A stretch of 64,000 bases of DNA from Elephas maximus indicus (Eukaryota; Chordata; Mammalia; Proboscidea; Elephantidae): the NCBI RefSeq assembly GCF_024166365.1, contig NC_064838.1, positions 76,896,001-76,960,000 on the forward strand. The letters run 5' to 3'. The notes beneath the pieces are model-generated. The model was not told the origin of the DNA and did no database searches. It saw only the letters and a program-made list of their open reading frames with translations. Made by a program: the position numbers and the translations under genes. Shown here piece by piece: positions 32,801 through 43,159 of this stretch. Each line of letters starts with the position of its first letter. Within the stretch, counting starts at the first letter, position 1.

Positions 32801-33921
32801 TCTAAATGGAAGACTCTCAGCCGTTCTCCTTTGAGTACAATGTTGACTGTTGTTTTTGTATATATTGCATATGTTCTTAATTATGTTGAGAAATTTCCAT
32901 TCTATTCCTATTTTACTGAAAGTTTTTATCAGGAGAGGGTTGTTGAATTTTTATCAAATGGCTTCTCTACATCAATTGATAAGACCATATGATTCTTTTA
33001 TTTACATGGTGGATTGCTCTGATTGATTTTCCTATATTGAACCACCCTTGTAATCCTGTATGAAATCCACATTATCATGGGGTATGGTTTTTTTCTTTCT
33101 TTGTTTTTTAGTCTGTTGGCTAGAATTTGTTGAACAAAAATTGTGTGTCTAGGTACATGAAGAATATTGCTCTGTAATTTTTTTTTTTCTTTTTTTGTGA
33201 TGCCTTTGAGTGGCTTAGGTAACAAAGTTATGCTGGCTTCCTAGAAAGAGTTTGATAGTGTCCCTTCCTCTTCTATGTTCTTTAAAAGATTAAGTAAGAT
33301 TGATATCTTCTCTGAATGTTTGGTAGTCGTGGGCCTTTTTTTTTTTTCTATATGGTATCTATCCCTTCTTTGTAGTGGGTCTGTTTAAATTTTCTCGCTC
33401 TCTTTGTCTTAGTTTGGGTATGTATGTTTTTCTAGGAATTTGTCTATTTCATCTATATTTTCAAATCTTATCGAGCACATTTTTTCATAATAGTCTGTTA
33501 TAATCTTTATCTCTGTTGAATCGGTTGTAATGTGTTTCATTTCTTCATTTGGTTAGTTTACTATTCTGTTTTATTTTATTTTGTCAGTCTATCCAGTGGT
33601 TTGTCTATTTTATTGTTCCTTTGTGTATGTCTTTAAAGAATAAACTTCTAATTTAGTCAATTCTTTCTTTTGTTTTTCTATTTTGTTTATTTCTACCCTG
33701 ATCTTAATTATTTCCTTTGTTTCTGGTAGCTTTTGGCTTCTTTTGTGCTTCATTTTCTATTTGTTCCAGTTGTCAGTTTAAGTTAATAACTGTAGATCTT
33801 TCTTCTTTTTCAGTGCTGGTATTTATTGTTATAAATTTCCCTGTGAGTACTGCTTTTGTTCTGCCCCAAAGGCTTTCATATTTTGTGTTGTCATTTTGAT
33901 TTGATTTTAGGGATTTAAAAA
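29850..33921 (-). mobile_element. L1-A, reverse strand (unit 2)
   Basis: 3' UTR at 29850-30990, then ORF2 read on the reverse strand. At 31421-31630 it gives 'NPITEWAKDMDRTLTKEV' and 'RDIKIKTTMRIHLT' (C-terminal part). At 33000-33220 it gives reverse transcriptase pieces such as 'QQILANRLK'. At 33773-33900 it gives 'YESLWGRTKAVLTGKFITIN' (after the endonuclease). There are many stops and shifts. ORF1 and the endonuclease are absent, so the element is 5'-truncated. The same insertion is in unit 3 at 46615-50800, and its 3' UTR alone is in unit 1. Confidence 0.85.
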
Positions 33922-34003
33922 AAAATTTATTTTGTTGTGTTATTGTTGAGAATATACCTGTCAAAACATACATCAGTTCAACAGTTTCTATATGTAGAGT
34001 TCA

Positions 34004-36042
34004 GACATTGTCACAGATTGAATTGTTTCCCCCAAAATTGTGTATCAACTTGGCTAGGCCATAATTTCCAATATTGTATGATTGTCCACCATTTTGTCAT
34101 CTGATGTCCTTTTCACTGCCTTGTAAATCCCACCTCTGTGATGTTAATGAGGCTAGGTCATAGGAAATGATGTTAATTAGGCAAGACTCAAACTACAAGA
34201 TTGGGATGTGTCTTGAGTCAATTTCTTTCGAGACATAAAAGAGAGAAGTGAGCAGAGAGACAGAAGGGTCTCAAACCACCAAGAAAGTAGTGCCAGGAAC
34301 AGATCATGTCCTTTGGACTCAGGATCACTGTGCTAAGAAGCTCAGAGACCAGTGGAAGACTGATGACAAGGACCTTCCCTTGGGACCAACAGAGATTGAA
34401 AGCCTTCCCCTGAACCTGACACTCTGAATTCAGACTTCTAGCCTCCTATATTGTGAGAGAATAAATTTCTTTTTGTTAAAGCCATCCACTTGTGGTATTT
34501 CTGTTATAGCAGCACTAGATAACTAAGACAAAATTGGTACCAAGAGTGGAGTGCTGCTGTAAACCACCTGCTCTAAGAGATACCTAAAATGGGGAAGCTG
34601 TTTTGAAACTGCATGGATAGAGGCTGGAAGAGTTCAAAGTCCGTAATAGTAAAAGCCTAGATTTTCTTGAAGAGACTGTTGGCAGAATTATGGACATCAA
34701 AGTCAATTCTGGTGAGGACTCAGAAGGAAATGAGGGGAGCTGTTACACTGGAGAGGGCTCAGAAGGCAAAAAGCAGCAACAGAACCAGGAGACTGATGCA
34801 AGACAGGTCTGGAAGAGCCCCAAGTAGGGAAAGAGCTGAGTGCCCTTTGCACAGGAGGCTTTCTGGAGGAGTGAAGTGCCATTTGGCATTTATCGGTGGA
34901 ACTAGATTTACCAATCCAGTTTCAGTGTGGAGGCTGCCTTTCATGAGTGTCAGAGGCATGGGGTTGGATTTGCAGCCCACAGCTGAAGGGATTAGACTGC
35001 CATGCCCAAGGGGTAGAAAAATGGTGGGGCCTGCTGAGGCCAAGGAAGCAGTTTCACCACTCAGATGGACTAGGAGAACATGGCTACCCAAATCTGAGGG
35101 AGCAGCGTTGTCTTTTCAGTGAGCCTGGAAGGTGGAGCTGAAGTCCAGGGCAAAGGGGATTCTACCCAGAATCCCAGAGAGTGTGACCAAAACCAAGAGT
35201 CTGGAGGGCAGGGAGATGGCCTAAATGTTCTCAGAGAAGAGAGGATAATTTTTAAGCACTGAGAGCTAGTGTAATGTGGTATATTGACTTGCTTGGTGCC
35301 TGTTATTACTTTTTCCCTTCAAATTCTGTCATTAGCAATGGAAATGTCTAGCTTGTGCCTGTTCCACCACTGTAATTTGGAAGCAGATAACAGGTATATT
35401 CAATTTTACAGATGAAGAGGAATTTTGGGCTTGGAGTTTATTTAAGACTTTTGCTATGGTATGATGGAGTGTATGTGTTTTACATGTGTCAAGAACATGA
35501 ATTTTGGGAGACCAAATTGTAGACTATCATGGATTAAATACTATGCCCCCAAAATGTGTGTCACCTTGGCTAGGCCATGATTACCAGTATTGTGTGATAT
35601 TCCACCATTTTCTCATCTGATGTTATTTTCATGTGTTGTGAATCCTACCTCTATGATGTTAATGAGGCAAGATAAAGGCAGTTATGTTAATGAAGCAGAA
35701 GACAGTCTGTAAGATTTGGTTGTGTCTTAAGTCAATCACTTTTGAGCTATAAAAGAGAGAAGTGTGCAGAGAGACAGAAGGACCTCAAACCACCAAGAAA
35801 GTAGTGCCCTGACCAGAGTGCATCCTTTGGAATCCCTGTGCTGAAAATCTCCTAGACCAGGGAAAGATTGATGACAAAGACCTTCCTCCAGATCTGACAG
35901 AGAGCAAAAGCCTTCCCCTGAAGCTGGTATCCTGAACTCAGACTTCTATGCTCCTAAACTGTGAGAGAATAAATTTCTTTTGTTAAAGCCATCCACATGT
36001 GTTATTTCTGCTACAGCAACACTAGATAACTAAGACAGACAT
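34004..36042 (+). mobile_element. Two-LTR ERVL/MaLR-type fossil, 5-bp target duplication (unit 2)
   Basis: The element is 34009-36037, flanked by 'gacat' at 34004-34008 and 36038-36042. The LTRs are 34009-34530 and 35525-36037. Both begin TG- or TA-like, end in 'aactaagaca', and carry AATAAA near the end. Just after the 5' LTR, 'ttggtaccaagagtgg' resembles a tRNA-Leu primer site, as used by ERVL-class elements. The internal 1 kb has no recognisable gag, pol or env and resembles MaLR internal sequence. It is broken or non-autonomous and old, but predates the split of units 2 and 3. Confidence 0.82.
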
Positions 36043-37459
36043 AGTTTATATTCTTTGAATTGTATACCTTTTTTGTGGTTCCTTCCCCATTGGCATAAAC
36101 ACACTGCTCCCTAAGGTTCCTCTCTAATCTTTTGAGTTGTTGTTATCTGCATTTTTTGATTCCATGCAGATGATTCTTAAAAAGAGATTAATGCTCAAGG
36201 AAGACATTTTTTTTTACTAATTAAGCTGAACTGTCCTTTGGTTTTAAGAACACTTTGAGGGATAATTTGGGTTTAAGATTTATAAATTAACTCTGGGCTA
36301 TAGTTTCAGGAGCGCATCCAGCCTGCATGGCTTCAGAAAGCTGGAGTCCCTGAGAATTTAAAATTCTGTCCTGAACTTTCCCTCTTTTTTTATCAGAATT
36401 CTTCTATACAATCTTTGATCACCGTATTCAGTAATAGTAGCCAAGAACCAGAGTGTTTTTTGATCTCATAGCAAAGGAGGCAGTTGTTCAAGGAAGCAAT
36501 CAGGCACAGATTCCATTTCTTCCTCCTTTTCCTTACTCTTTCTTACCCAATTATTCCAGACAAATAGAGACCAGTCATGACTTGGAAGACCACATGCAAG
36601 TTTTTTATAGCCCAGGCACTGTGCACTTAGCCAGAAAGCAGATAGGAAACATTAAATACCTTATTAGGCCAATTAACTGAAACCTCCTTTGTAACCATGA
36701 CCCTCAACCTCCAAACAACGGAATTAAATCCCATAAGGTTTTTGTTTGTACATAATCTACCTCAGCAAATACCCTCTCTTGTTATTGTTTTGGTTTGTTT
36801 GTCATTGTAAATATTTCTATTAGGCAACTTATGCCAACTCAATTTTTACATGTGTTCAAATTATTGACACAATTACAGTAATTGCAGCACAATTCTACCC
36901 TTCAGCAAGCAATATTTCCATCACCATTCACCCATATTTCCTCCTCCCTACCTCCCCCAATAACCACTAATAAACTTTGTTTTCTGTACGTTTGTCTTTT
37001 CTTGTCTTTTTATATGATACAGGTAATATAATGGTTGTCCTTTTGTGACTGACTAATTTCACTCAGCATAATGTCTTCCAGCTCCATCCATATTGCAGCA
37101 TGTATCAAGACTTCATTTCTCCTTCTGGCTAACTAGTATTCCATTGTTTGTATGTGTCACATTTAGTTTACCCACTCATCTGTTAATGAGCATTTAGGAT
37201 GTTTCCAGCTTTTAGCTATTGAGAATAGTGATGCAGCAAACACTGGTGTACAAGTCTCTGCTTTCAAGTGTTTTGGGTATGTACAGAGGAGTGGAATTGC
37301 TGAGTTATATGATAGTTCTATTTTCAGTCTTTGGAGGAACTGCCACACTGTTTCCCACAAAGGCTGTACAATTTGACATTCTCACCAGCAATGGATAAGG
37401 ATTCCAATTTCCCCACATCCTTGCCAACATTTCTGATTTTCTTTTTTTGAATATTATCT

Positions 37460-37632
37460 ATCTTAAAACTGAAAGCAAACCTGTGGCTGTCGAGTCCATT
37501 CTGACTCATAGCGACCCTATAGGATAGAGTAGAACTGCCCCATAGGGTTTCCAAACATAGGCTGGTGGATTCAAACTGCCGAACTCTAGTTGGCAGGGAA
37601 GCTGTTAACCACTTCACCAACAGGGCTCCGTT
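37460..37632 (-). repeat. AfroSINE, reverse strand, inside L1-B (unit 2)
   Basis: The plus strand reads 'ctgactcatagcgaccctat', 'gagtagaactgccccatagg', 'gattcaaactgccgaactct', 'gctgttaaccactt'. The unit 3 copy at 54288-54455 is at the same place, so it inserted before the duplication. Confidence 0.92.
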
Positions 37633-37944
37633 AGCCATCTTAGTGGGTATGAAACTATATCTCATTTTGGTTTTGATTGGGATCTCTCTGATGGCTAATG
37701 ACATTGAGCATCTTTTCATGTGTTTGGTGGCCATTTGGTGAAATGTCTATTCAAGTCCTTTTCCAGTTTTGTGATTGGATTATTTGCCTCTTTGTTGTTG
37801 AATTATTGAAGTTTAAAATATATTTTGGTTACTTGATTCTTACCTAATGTATGATTTCCAAAGATATTCTCCCAGTTTTTTTAGCTCATCTTTTCACTTT
37901 TTTGGTAAAGCCTTTTGGTGAAGAAAAGTTTTGAATTATTATTA

Positions 37945-38235
37945 CATTTCATTTTGTAGTGATTTAGGCAAAAATTTGCAACACAGATTAATTTCTCATT
38001 CAAAAATTTATACACTAATTATTTTTGTGACATTAGTTGCAAACCCACCATTTCACATTCTCTTTTCCCCTTTCTCTTTTCACCCCAGGTTCCCAGTGCC
38101 CATTCATCCAGTTTCATGTCCCTTCCTGCCTTCGTGTCTTTGTTTTTGACAGGTGTTACACTTACGGTCACTCTGAGTCAGAATCAAAGCGACAGCACCA
38201 GGTTTGGTATTTTTGTTTGGCCCATCAGTGAATCA
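37945..38235 (-). mobile_element. L1-C, reverse strand, with most of the element deleted (unit 2/3 border)
   Basis: The 3' UTR start ('aaatttgcaacacagattaa', 'cattcatccagtttcatgtc', 'cctgccttcgtgtctttg') matches 54770-54960. At about 38150 it jumps, through an AfroSINE tail, to 'gtggtgataaagg', which lies at 58240 in the fuller copy. About 3.3 kb present in unit 3/4 is therefore missing. Confidence 0.75.
38158..38222 (+). repeat. AfroSINE tail at the L1-C deletion junction
   Basis: The sequence 'cggtcactctgagtcagaat' followed by 'gcgacagcaccaggtttgg' is the AfroSINE 3' tail without its head. It sits exactly at the breakpoint of the L1-C deletion. Confidence 0.75.
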
Positions 38236-39333
38236 GTGGTGATAAAGGGGAATCATCTTGTCTGACACCTTTGTTCCTTTGGTTCTGTGGATCCTATGAA
38301 TGAGCAACCTTGCAGTTTAAATGATCAGCTTATGTTGAGAAGGAGAGAGGAAAAGGACCATTATATACCAGTGCATAGATGATAATACAGAAGTTGAAGG
38401 AATTTGTAATTCGCACAAATTTGTATAAACAAAAGTGACTGGTTTAGAACAGGAACTTACCTCTATTGTCTCCAATTCTACTGCACTTTCATTCTATTAT
38501 CTCTAAGGCTGTCAGTATGAGAGGTCATGAATATTAATTTGCCCTTCAGAAAGGACAATCATTGGGTCCCTTTTGGTATTTCTAGATTACGCCTGGATAT
38601 AATTTACTCAGATGTTCCACGACCAGTAATATTAGGTCTAGAAATCTTTCTAAGGTCTGTTTATTTAAGCTCACATTTATTAAGACCAAGAAGAATGTAC
38701 TACAAGATTCATCTGGTAATATCAAGGAATCATATTTTAAAATTTCTGCTTTAATGTTCGTATGAAAGAACAAAAAATCAAAGATACCTGGGGGAAAAAA
38801 AAGAGTAAAAAAGATAATAAACCAAATTAGAGTAAGAAGGCTAATCCTGCAAAGTCTTAGAAAAAATTATAAAGTATCTATTATTAAAATAGGGTACTAT
38901 TGGGGCAAACAGATGCTCAAGAGCCTTATACGCATCTTTCCTTAGCCATACAAGCAAAGAATAAAATTGGATCTCTTTCTTACTCCACGCATGAAATTAG
39001 GTTCTGAAAACAAAGTTTAAAATTTGCTACAGAAAGTTTGTAGCAAAAATAAAAGAACATAAATTAAAATCACAAATGAAAAAATGTGGAAAAAATTACC
39101 ACTTATGTTACATTGAGTAGGGAGAAAATGACAGTCTTGTAAAAAATGGATGTAAGATATGATTAAAGAGTCTTCATTAAGGAAATACAAATAGCTCCAA
39201 AAGATATGAAGGTTTGTTCAATCTGAGTCAAAATAGTAGAAGCACATTTGAAAAGTGCACTAGGATATCATTTCTCCCCTATCAGAAGGGTACTTAGCAA
39301 TTAGTCAACGAATATTTGGTAATTATATCTCCT

Positions 39334-39411
39334 ATAGTTACATATAAGATCAGTAGGAATTGGAATCAACTAAATGGAAACTTTTTTTCTTTTTTTCATA
39401 GTCACATATAG
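39334..39411 (+). repeat. SINE/RTE tail remnant at the RTE insertion site (unit 3)
   Basis: 'atagttacatata' and 'atagtcacatata' flank about 50 bp that reads 'cagtaggaattggaatcaac' plus a T-rich end, like an AfroSINE or RTE 3' tail. The site is the homologue of the RTE insertion at 4768-6667. Unit 4 has the same at 59347-59415. Confidence 0.65.
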
Positions 39412-39902
39412 TTGGTAACTATTGGATATTATGGAAGTGTTCAGAAGGCTGGGGAAGATGACTTTAAAATATAAATTGCTTCTTATAAAATGTTCCTAAT
39501 GATAATATAATTTTCCTCCAGGTTTTCCAGTACAGCTAAGAAAGGTAGTTAATTGTTTATCTTTTGTCCTCTAGAGAATCTGGCAACATACAGTCTCTAG
39601 GGTTTATGTCCCAAGGTTGTGAGTACAAATGTAATGTTCCATATACTTCACTCCCATTCAGTTTCCCAGAGGCAGGAGAGGCCTTCTCTTTGCCATTAGC
39701 AGGTGTATATAAAATCTCTAAAGACAGAATGACATTAACGTCAATGTATGATATCTAGGAAACAATACGAAGGGGAAAACATAACCTTTAGAAGTAGAAT
39801 TCTTGAAGAATATTGAGTCAAAACAAAAGGTACGTATCTGAACATGCAAGGAACAGGATGTGCACTCTTTATGCCAAGCTTTGCATAGAGAACCTGGCTC
39901 AT

Positions 39903-40022
39903 TAAAAAAAAAAAAAAACCTAACATATTGCTGTTCAGTTGAATCAAATTTACAAAGCTCCTCACTATAGGGTTGCTATGAGTCGAGATCGACTCCACGG
40001 CAGTGGGGCAGAGGGTTTTGAA
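39903..40022. repeat. Two opposed AfroSINE tail scraps (unit 3)
   Basis: An A-run with 'ttgctgttcagttgaatc' (reverse-strand tail) is followed by 'gggttgctatgagtcgagat' and 'cggcagtggggcagagggtt' (forward tail). Unit 4 has only the first part (59930-59995) and unit 1 has neither. Confidence 0.65.
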
Positions 40023-40188
40023 TAACAGTGCCCTGGATGACAGGTACCTGGAGTAGGGGAATAGAGGAGTCATGAGAGGCTTGAGATTGCTTTCTTCCTC
40101 TTGTAAATTTCTGGAACAGTTGTCAAAGTAGAATAGACAAGTATTTAAACAGAAATTGAATAGAATCATTTGGAAAAAAGCATCAATG

Positions 40189-40245
40189 TGTCATCTATCA
40201 TCTATCTATCTATCATCTATCTATTTATCTATCTATCTATCTATC

Positions 40246-40328
<83 letters not shown>

Positions 40329-40380
40329 ATCTATCTATCATCTATCTAATCTATCATCATCTATCACCTATCTTTCTATC
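40189..40380. repeat. TCTA microsatellite (unit 3)
   Basis: About 190 bp of nearly pure TCTA/TCATC repeats, at the same place as the 50-bp relic in unit 1 and the 300-bp tract in unit 4. The open frame it creates (repeating YLSI) is an artefact of the repeat. Confidence 0.97.
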
Positions 40381-41496
40381 CAAGCTTCCAGCTTTAACAA
40401 TTACACAGCGTAAAGCAGAGGAATCAAGTGTTCCCTGAGACCAAAAGAACAATAAAATGGGAGGAAATTAATGGGAAGGAGATTTTAGCTATCCTGTTTT
40501 CTGGACTAAATGAGAGAATAAATTTGTCATCAGTTTAATATCAACACTTGAGACAGAAAATCGTCATTACATTAAAGACATATATTTGATTACAGTTAAA
40601 TTTTAAATGCCTTAAATAAATGAAATATGTTGTTAAAAAATGTGATAATTAGAATGACTAGTTGTGCAATGGGTTGCCTTTGAGGTTGTCTTCAACATTC
40701 AGGTTTTTATAGGAAAAGGGTGGGGCCATTGAGGGACTCAGTATAGCACATGATCTGACATCTTTATTTCTGGACCGTCTGAAAATGATTTGTTGGGTTT
40801 CAAAATCAGAGACGAACTTACCACAAAACATAGACAGAGAAAGAGTTTCCCAGTATGTTGCGATCTGAAAGGTGCTGGTAACCAATTTAAGAAACACAAT
40901 AATTGTGTGTGTGTTACTGTTTTCTCATAAAATGCCTTAATTTTGCCCTTCTACTCCATGTTTTGAATTCTTATACATATGTAATAAAGGGAGAGAATGA
41001 GTATGCTAGGTGTGTTGATGGAAGAGAAGTGAACTGGAGAGACTGTGGGAATGGGAATTTCTAAGTCAAAGAGTCTTTAGTCACTCCTGTGTGAAAAAAA
41101 TCTTTAAATCCTATTCTCTTGTGTCTCATCTGGATGCTGCTCTCTTCTATATCTAAGTGACACATAACAGCGTCACTAGAATATTTCCCATAGTTTTAGA
41201 GTCTATAGTTTGCTCAAAATTTAAGGAGGTAATCATTTACAAAGGAAACACATTAGTAGATAGACTTAAAATGGACCATTGTATGGGGTGGAAAAATGGA
41301 TACAAGGCTGTGGATCAGAGACTGGATTTAATTTGCATGTCATTGTAAGAATCAAGGCTTGTTCTGACTCCTGTTATGCCACCTTTATAGTAAGAGTATA
41401 GACTAGATTATGTCTATCATCTGCTCTAGTCTTTATATTCCTCAAACAGTGAGGGAGAATTGGAACTCAGAAATTCCAGATTTGAAGAACAACAAC

Positions 41497-41700
41497 AAAA
41501 AAAAGGTTGTTGACAAGTCCGCTTGTAATCTCATGAATTTTGAGTAGAACTGTGCTCCATATATTTTTCAATGTCTGATTTTTCAGAATTAGACCACCAG
41601 TGCTTTTTCCAAAGGTGCCTGTGGGTGGACAGGAACATTCAGTTTTCGGTTTCTAGCCAAGGGCATTACACAGTGCTACCACACAGACTGTTAAAAAGTA
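41497..41700 (-). repeat. Old SINE, reverse strand (unit 3)
   Basis: Counterpart of 8712-8902 and 61722-61920: 'caatgtctgatttttcagaa', 'tagccaagggcatta', 'accacacagactgttaaaaa'. It is strongly diverged from AfroSINE, so it is an old insertion. Confidence 0.65.
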
Positions 41701-42170
41701 ATTGAGATTTGTTTTGATATCAGGTTTATAGTGTGTCAGAAAAAAAAAAATTATAGATTAAAGTACTACGCAGAATTAACAATAAAAACACAAATGGGAA
41801 GTGTCAAGGCTGTCCATTCTTTATGTCCATAGTGTGTACATGTTATGAACTGATTAAATGATATAATTTTGATTTTTTGTTATTGACGGTGAGGCTGACA
41901 TAATCCAGCATCAGGCCAGGCTTGTCTTCTATGAACTGGTAACATTGAAGAAGAACTGAAACTGTAATGTTAAAATTTGATTTAAAGTTACTATACAATC
42001 TTTAAATCCTTTAAGAAAATTTTAAAAAATGGTAATCGTGTTTTAAAATTTTAGAAATTTACCATATTTCAGTTAATAAAAACATAAATTCTGAAAGAGA
42101 TATGCTTTTCAGTCTTGGCTAGCAGAAATTATTAAGCTTCCTATATCCCCACTATCCTTATTCATTTATT

Positions 42171-42187
42171 TATTTTTTAATTCCTAG
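42171..42187 (+). other. 3' splice acceptor before the third OR exon
   Basis: A T-rich run ends in 'ttcctag' at 42181-42187, 32 nt before the ATG and in the same context as in units 1 and 4. It is the likely junction to an upstream non-coding exon. Confidence 0.6.
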
Positions 42188-42219
42188 GACTGACTTTCGC
42201 ATTTTGACAAACTGAAGCC

Positions 42220-43159
42220 ATGTCATTGTCAGAAAGAAATAAAAGTGGTGTCACGTTCACTCTTTTGGGCTTCTCGGATAGCCCAGAACTGCAGGTTCCC
42301 CTCTTCTTGGTATTTCTGGCCATCTACAGTGTCACTGTTGTAGGGAATATTGGGATGATTGTAATCATCAAAATAAACGCCAAGCTGCACACCCCCATGT
42401 ACTTTTTCCTCAGCCACCTCTCATTTGTGGATTTCTTCTATTCCTCTGTCATTGCTCCCAAAATGCTGGTGAACCTAGTTGTAGAAGGCAGAACCGTTTC
42501 ACTTTTAGGATGTGTAGTGCAATTCTTTCTCTTCTGTGCCTTTGTGGTGACTGACATTTCTATTGGCTGTAATGGCCTATGACTGCTTTGTGGCCATTTG
42601 TAACCCTTTGCTCTACACAGTTGCCATGTCCCAGAGACGCTGCGCTATGCTGGTGGTGGGATCATATGCATGGGGAGTAGTAGCTTCCTTGGTAATCACA
42701 TGCTCTACTTTCCAATTATCTTTCCATTGTTTCAAAATAATCAATCACTTCTACTGTGAGCTTTCCTCACTTCTCTCTCTTTCTTGCTCTGATACTTCTC
42801 TCAGCCAGTTACTACTTTTCATCTTTGCCGCTTTTAATGAGGTGAGTACATTACTCATCATTCTCACTTCTTATGTGCTTATCGTTGTCACCATCTTGAA
42901 AATGTGTTCAGCCAGTGGTCATCAGAAGGCGTTTTCTACCTTTGCTTCTCACCTGACTGCCATCAGCATCTTCCATGGCACCATCCTCTTCCCCTACTGT
43001 GTGTCCAACTCCAAAAACTCCAGACGTACCATCAAAGTAGCCTCTGTGTTTTACACAGTGGTGATCCCCATGTTGAATCCCTTGACCTACAGCCTGAGGA
43101 ATAAGGATGTCAAGAGTACAGTCAGCAAGATAAAGGCATTAAACTCTTTTTTTCGTTGA
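42220..43159 (+). pseudogene. Olfactory receptor OR5D-like pseudogene, 2-bp frameshift
   Basis: It starts at ATG with '[20 protein letters not shown]' and runs through TM1-TM3. In 42553-42560 two bases are missing ('ctgacatttctattgg' where the family has 'ctgaatcctttctattag'), and the frame ends soon after. The second frame continues from '[17 protein letters not shown]' to '[19 protein letters not shown]' and TGA at 43157-43159. Total 940 nt against 942. Beyond the shift it has Cys for the DRY Arg, 'AFSTFASHL' for 'AFSTCASHL', and Thr for Ile in 'NPLTYS'. Unlike unit 2 it keeps its upstream block, splice acceptor and AATAAA, so it could still be transcribed. Confidence 0.95.

Larger units (their letters stand above)
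33922..37944 (-). mobile_element. L1-B, reverse strand, split by an LTR element (unit 2)
   Basis: The 3' UTR begins at 33922 ('gttattgttgagaatatacc', 'cagttcaacagtttctatat'), is interrupted at 34009-36037, and continues from 36043 ('attctttgaattgtatacc'). It then passes into the ORF2 C-terminus, where 'SIAKSWKHPKCSLTDEWVN' is read on the reverse strand at 37163-37360. Only the 3' part of an L1 is present. Unit 3 carries the same element at 50800-54744. Confidence 0.8.
38236..42170. other. Unit 3 upstream block (no gene)
   Basis: It aligns with 58284-62390 nearly throughout and with unit 1 from 3775 to 9615. It holds the SINE scraps at 39347-39400, 39903-40022 and 41497-41700, and the TCTA tract. 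Open frames here (for example 39741-40169 reverse) are not conserved between units. It is the likely location of the upstream non-coding exon and promoter of the third OR, not identified. Confidence 0.75.

Noticed and set aside
34667-35122. Open frames of 110-150 codons on both strands, with a shorter one at 51488-51724
   Set aside because: They lie in the internal part of the LTR fossil, are not conserved between the two copies, and match no known protein.
40189-40380. Regular short repeats that could look like a CRISPR array
   Set aside because: The repeats are contiguous 4-mers without unique spacers, and this is mammalian DNA.
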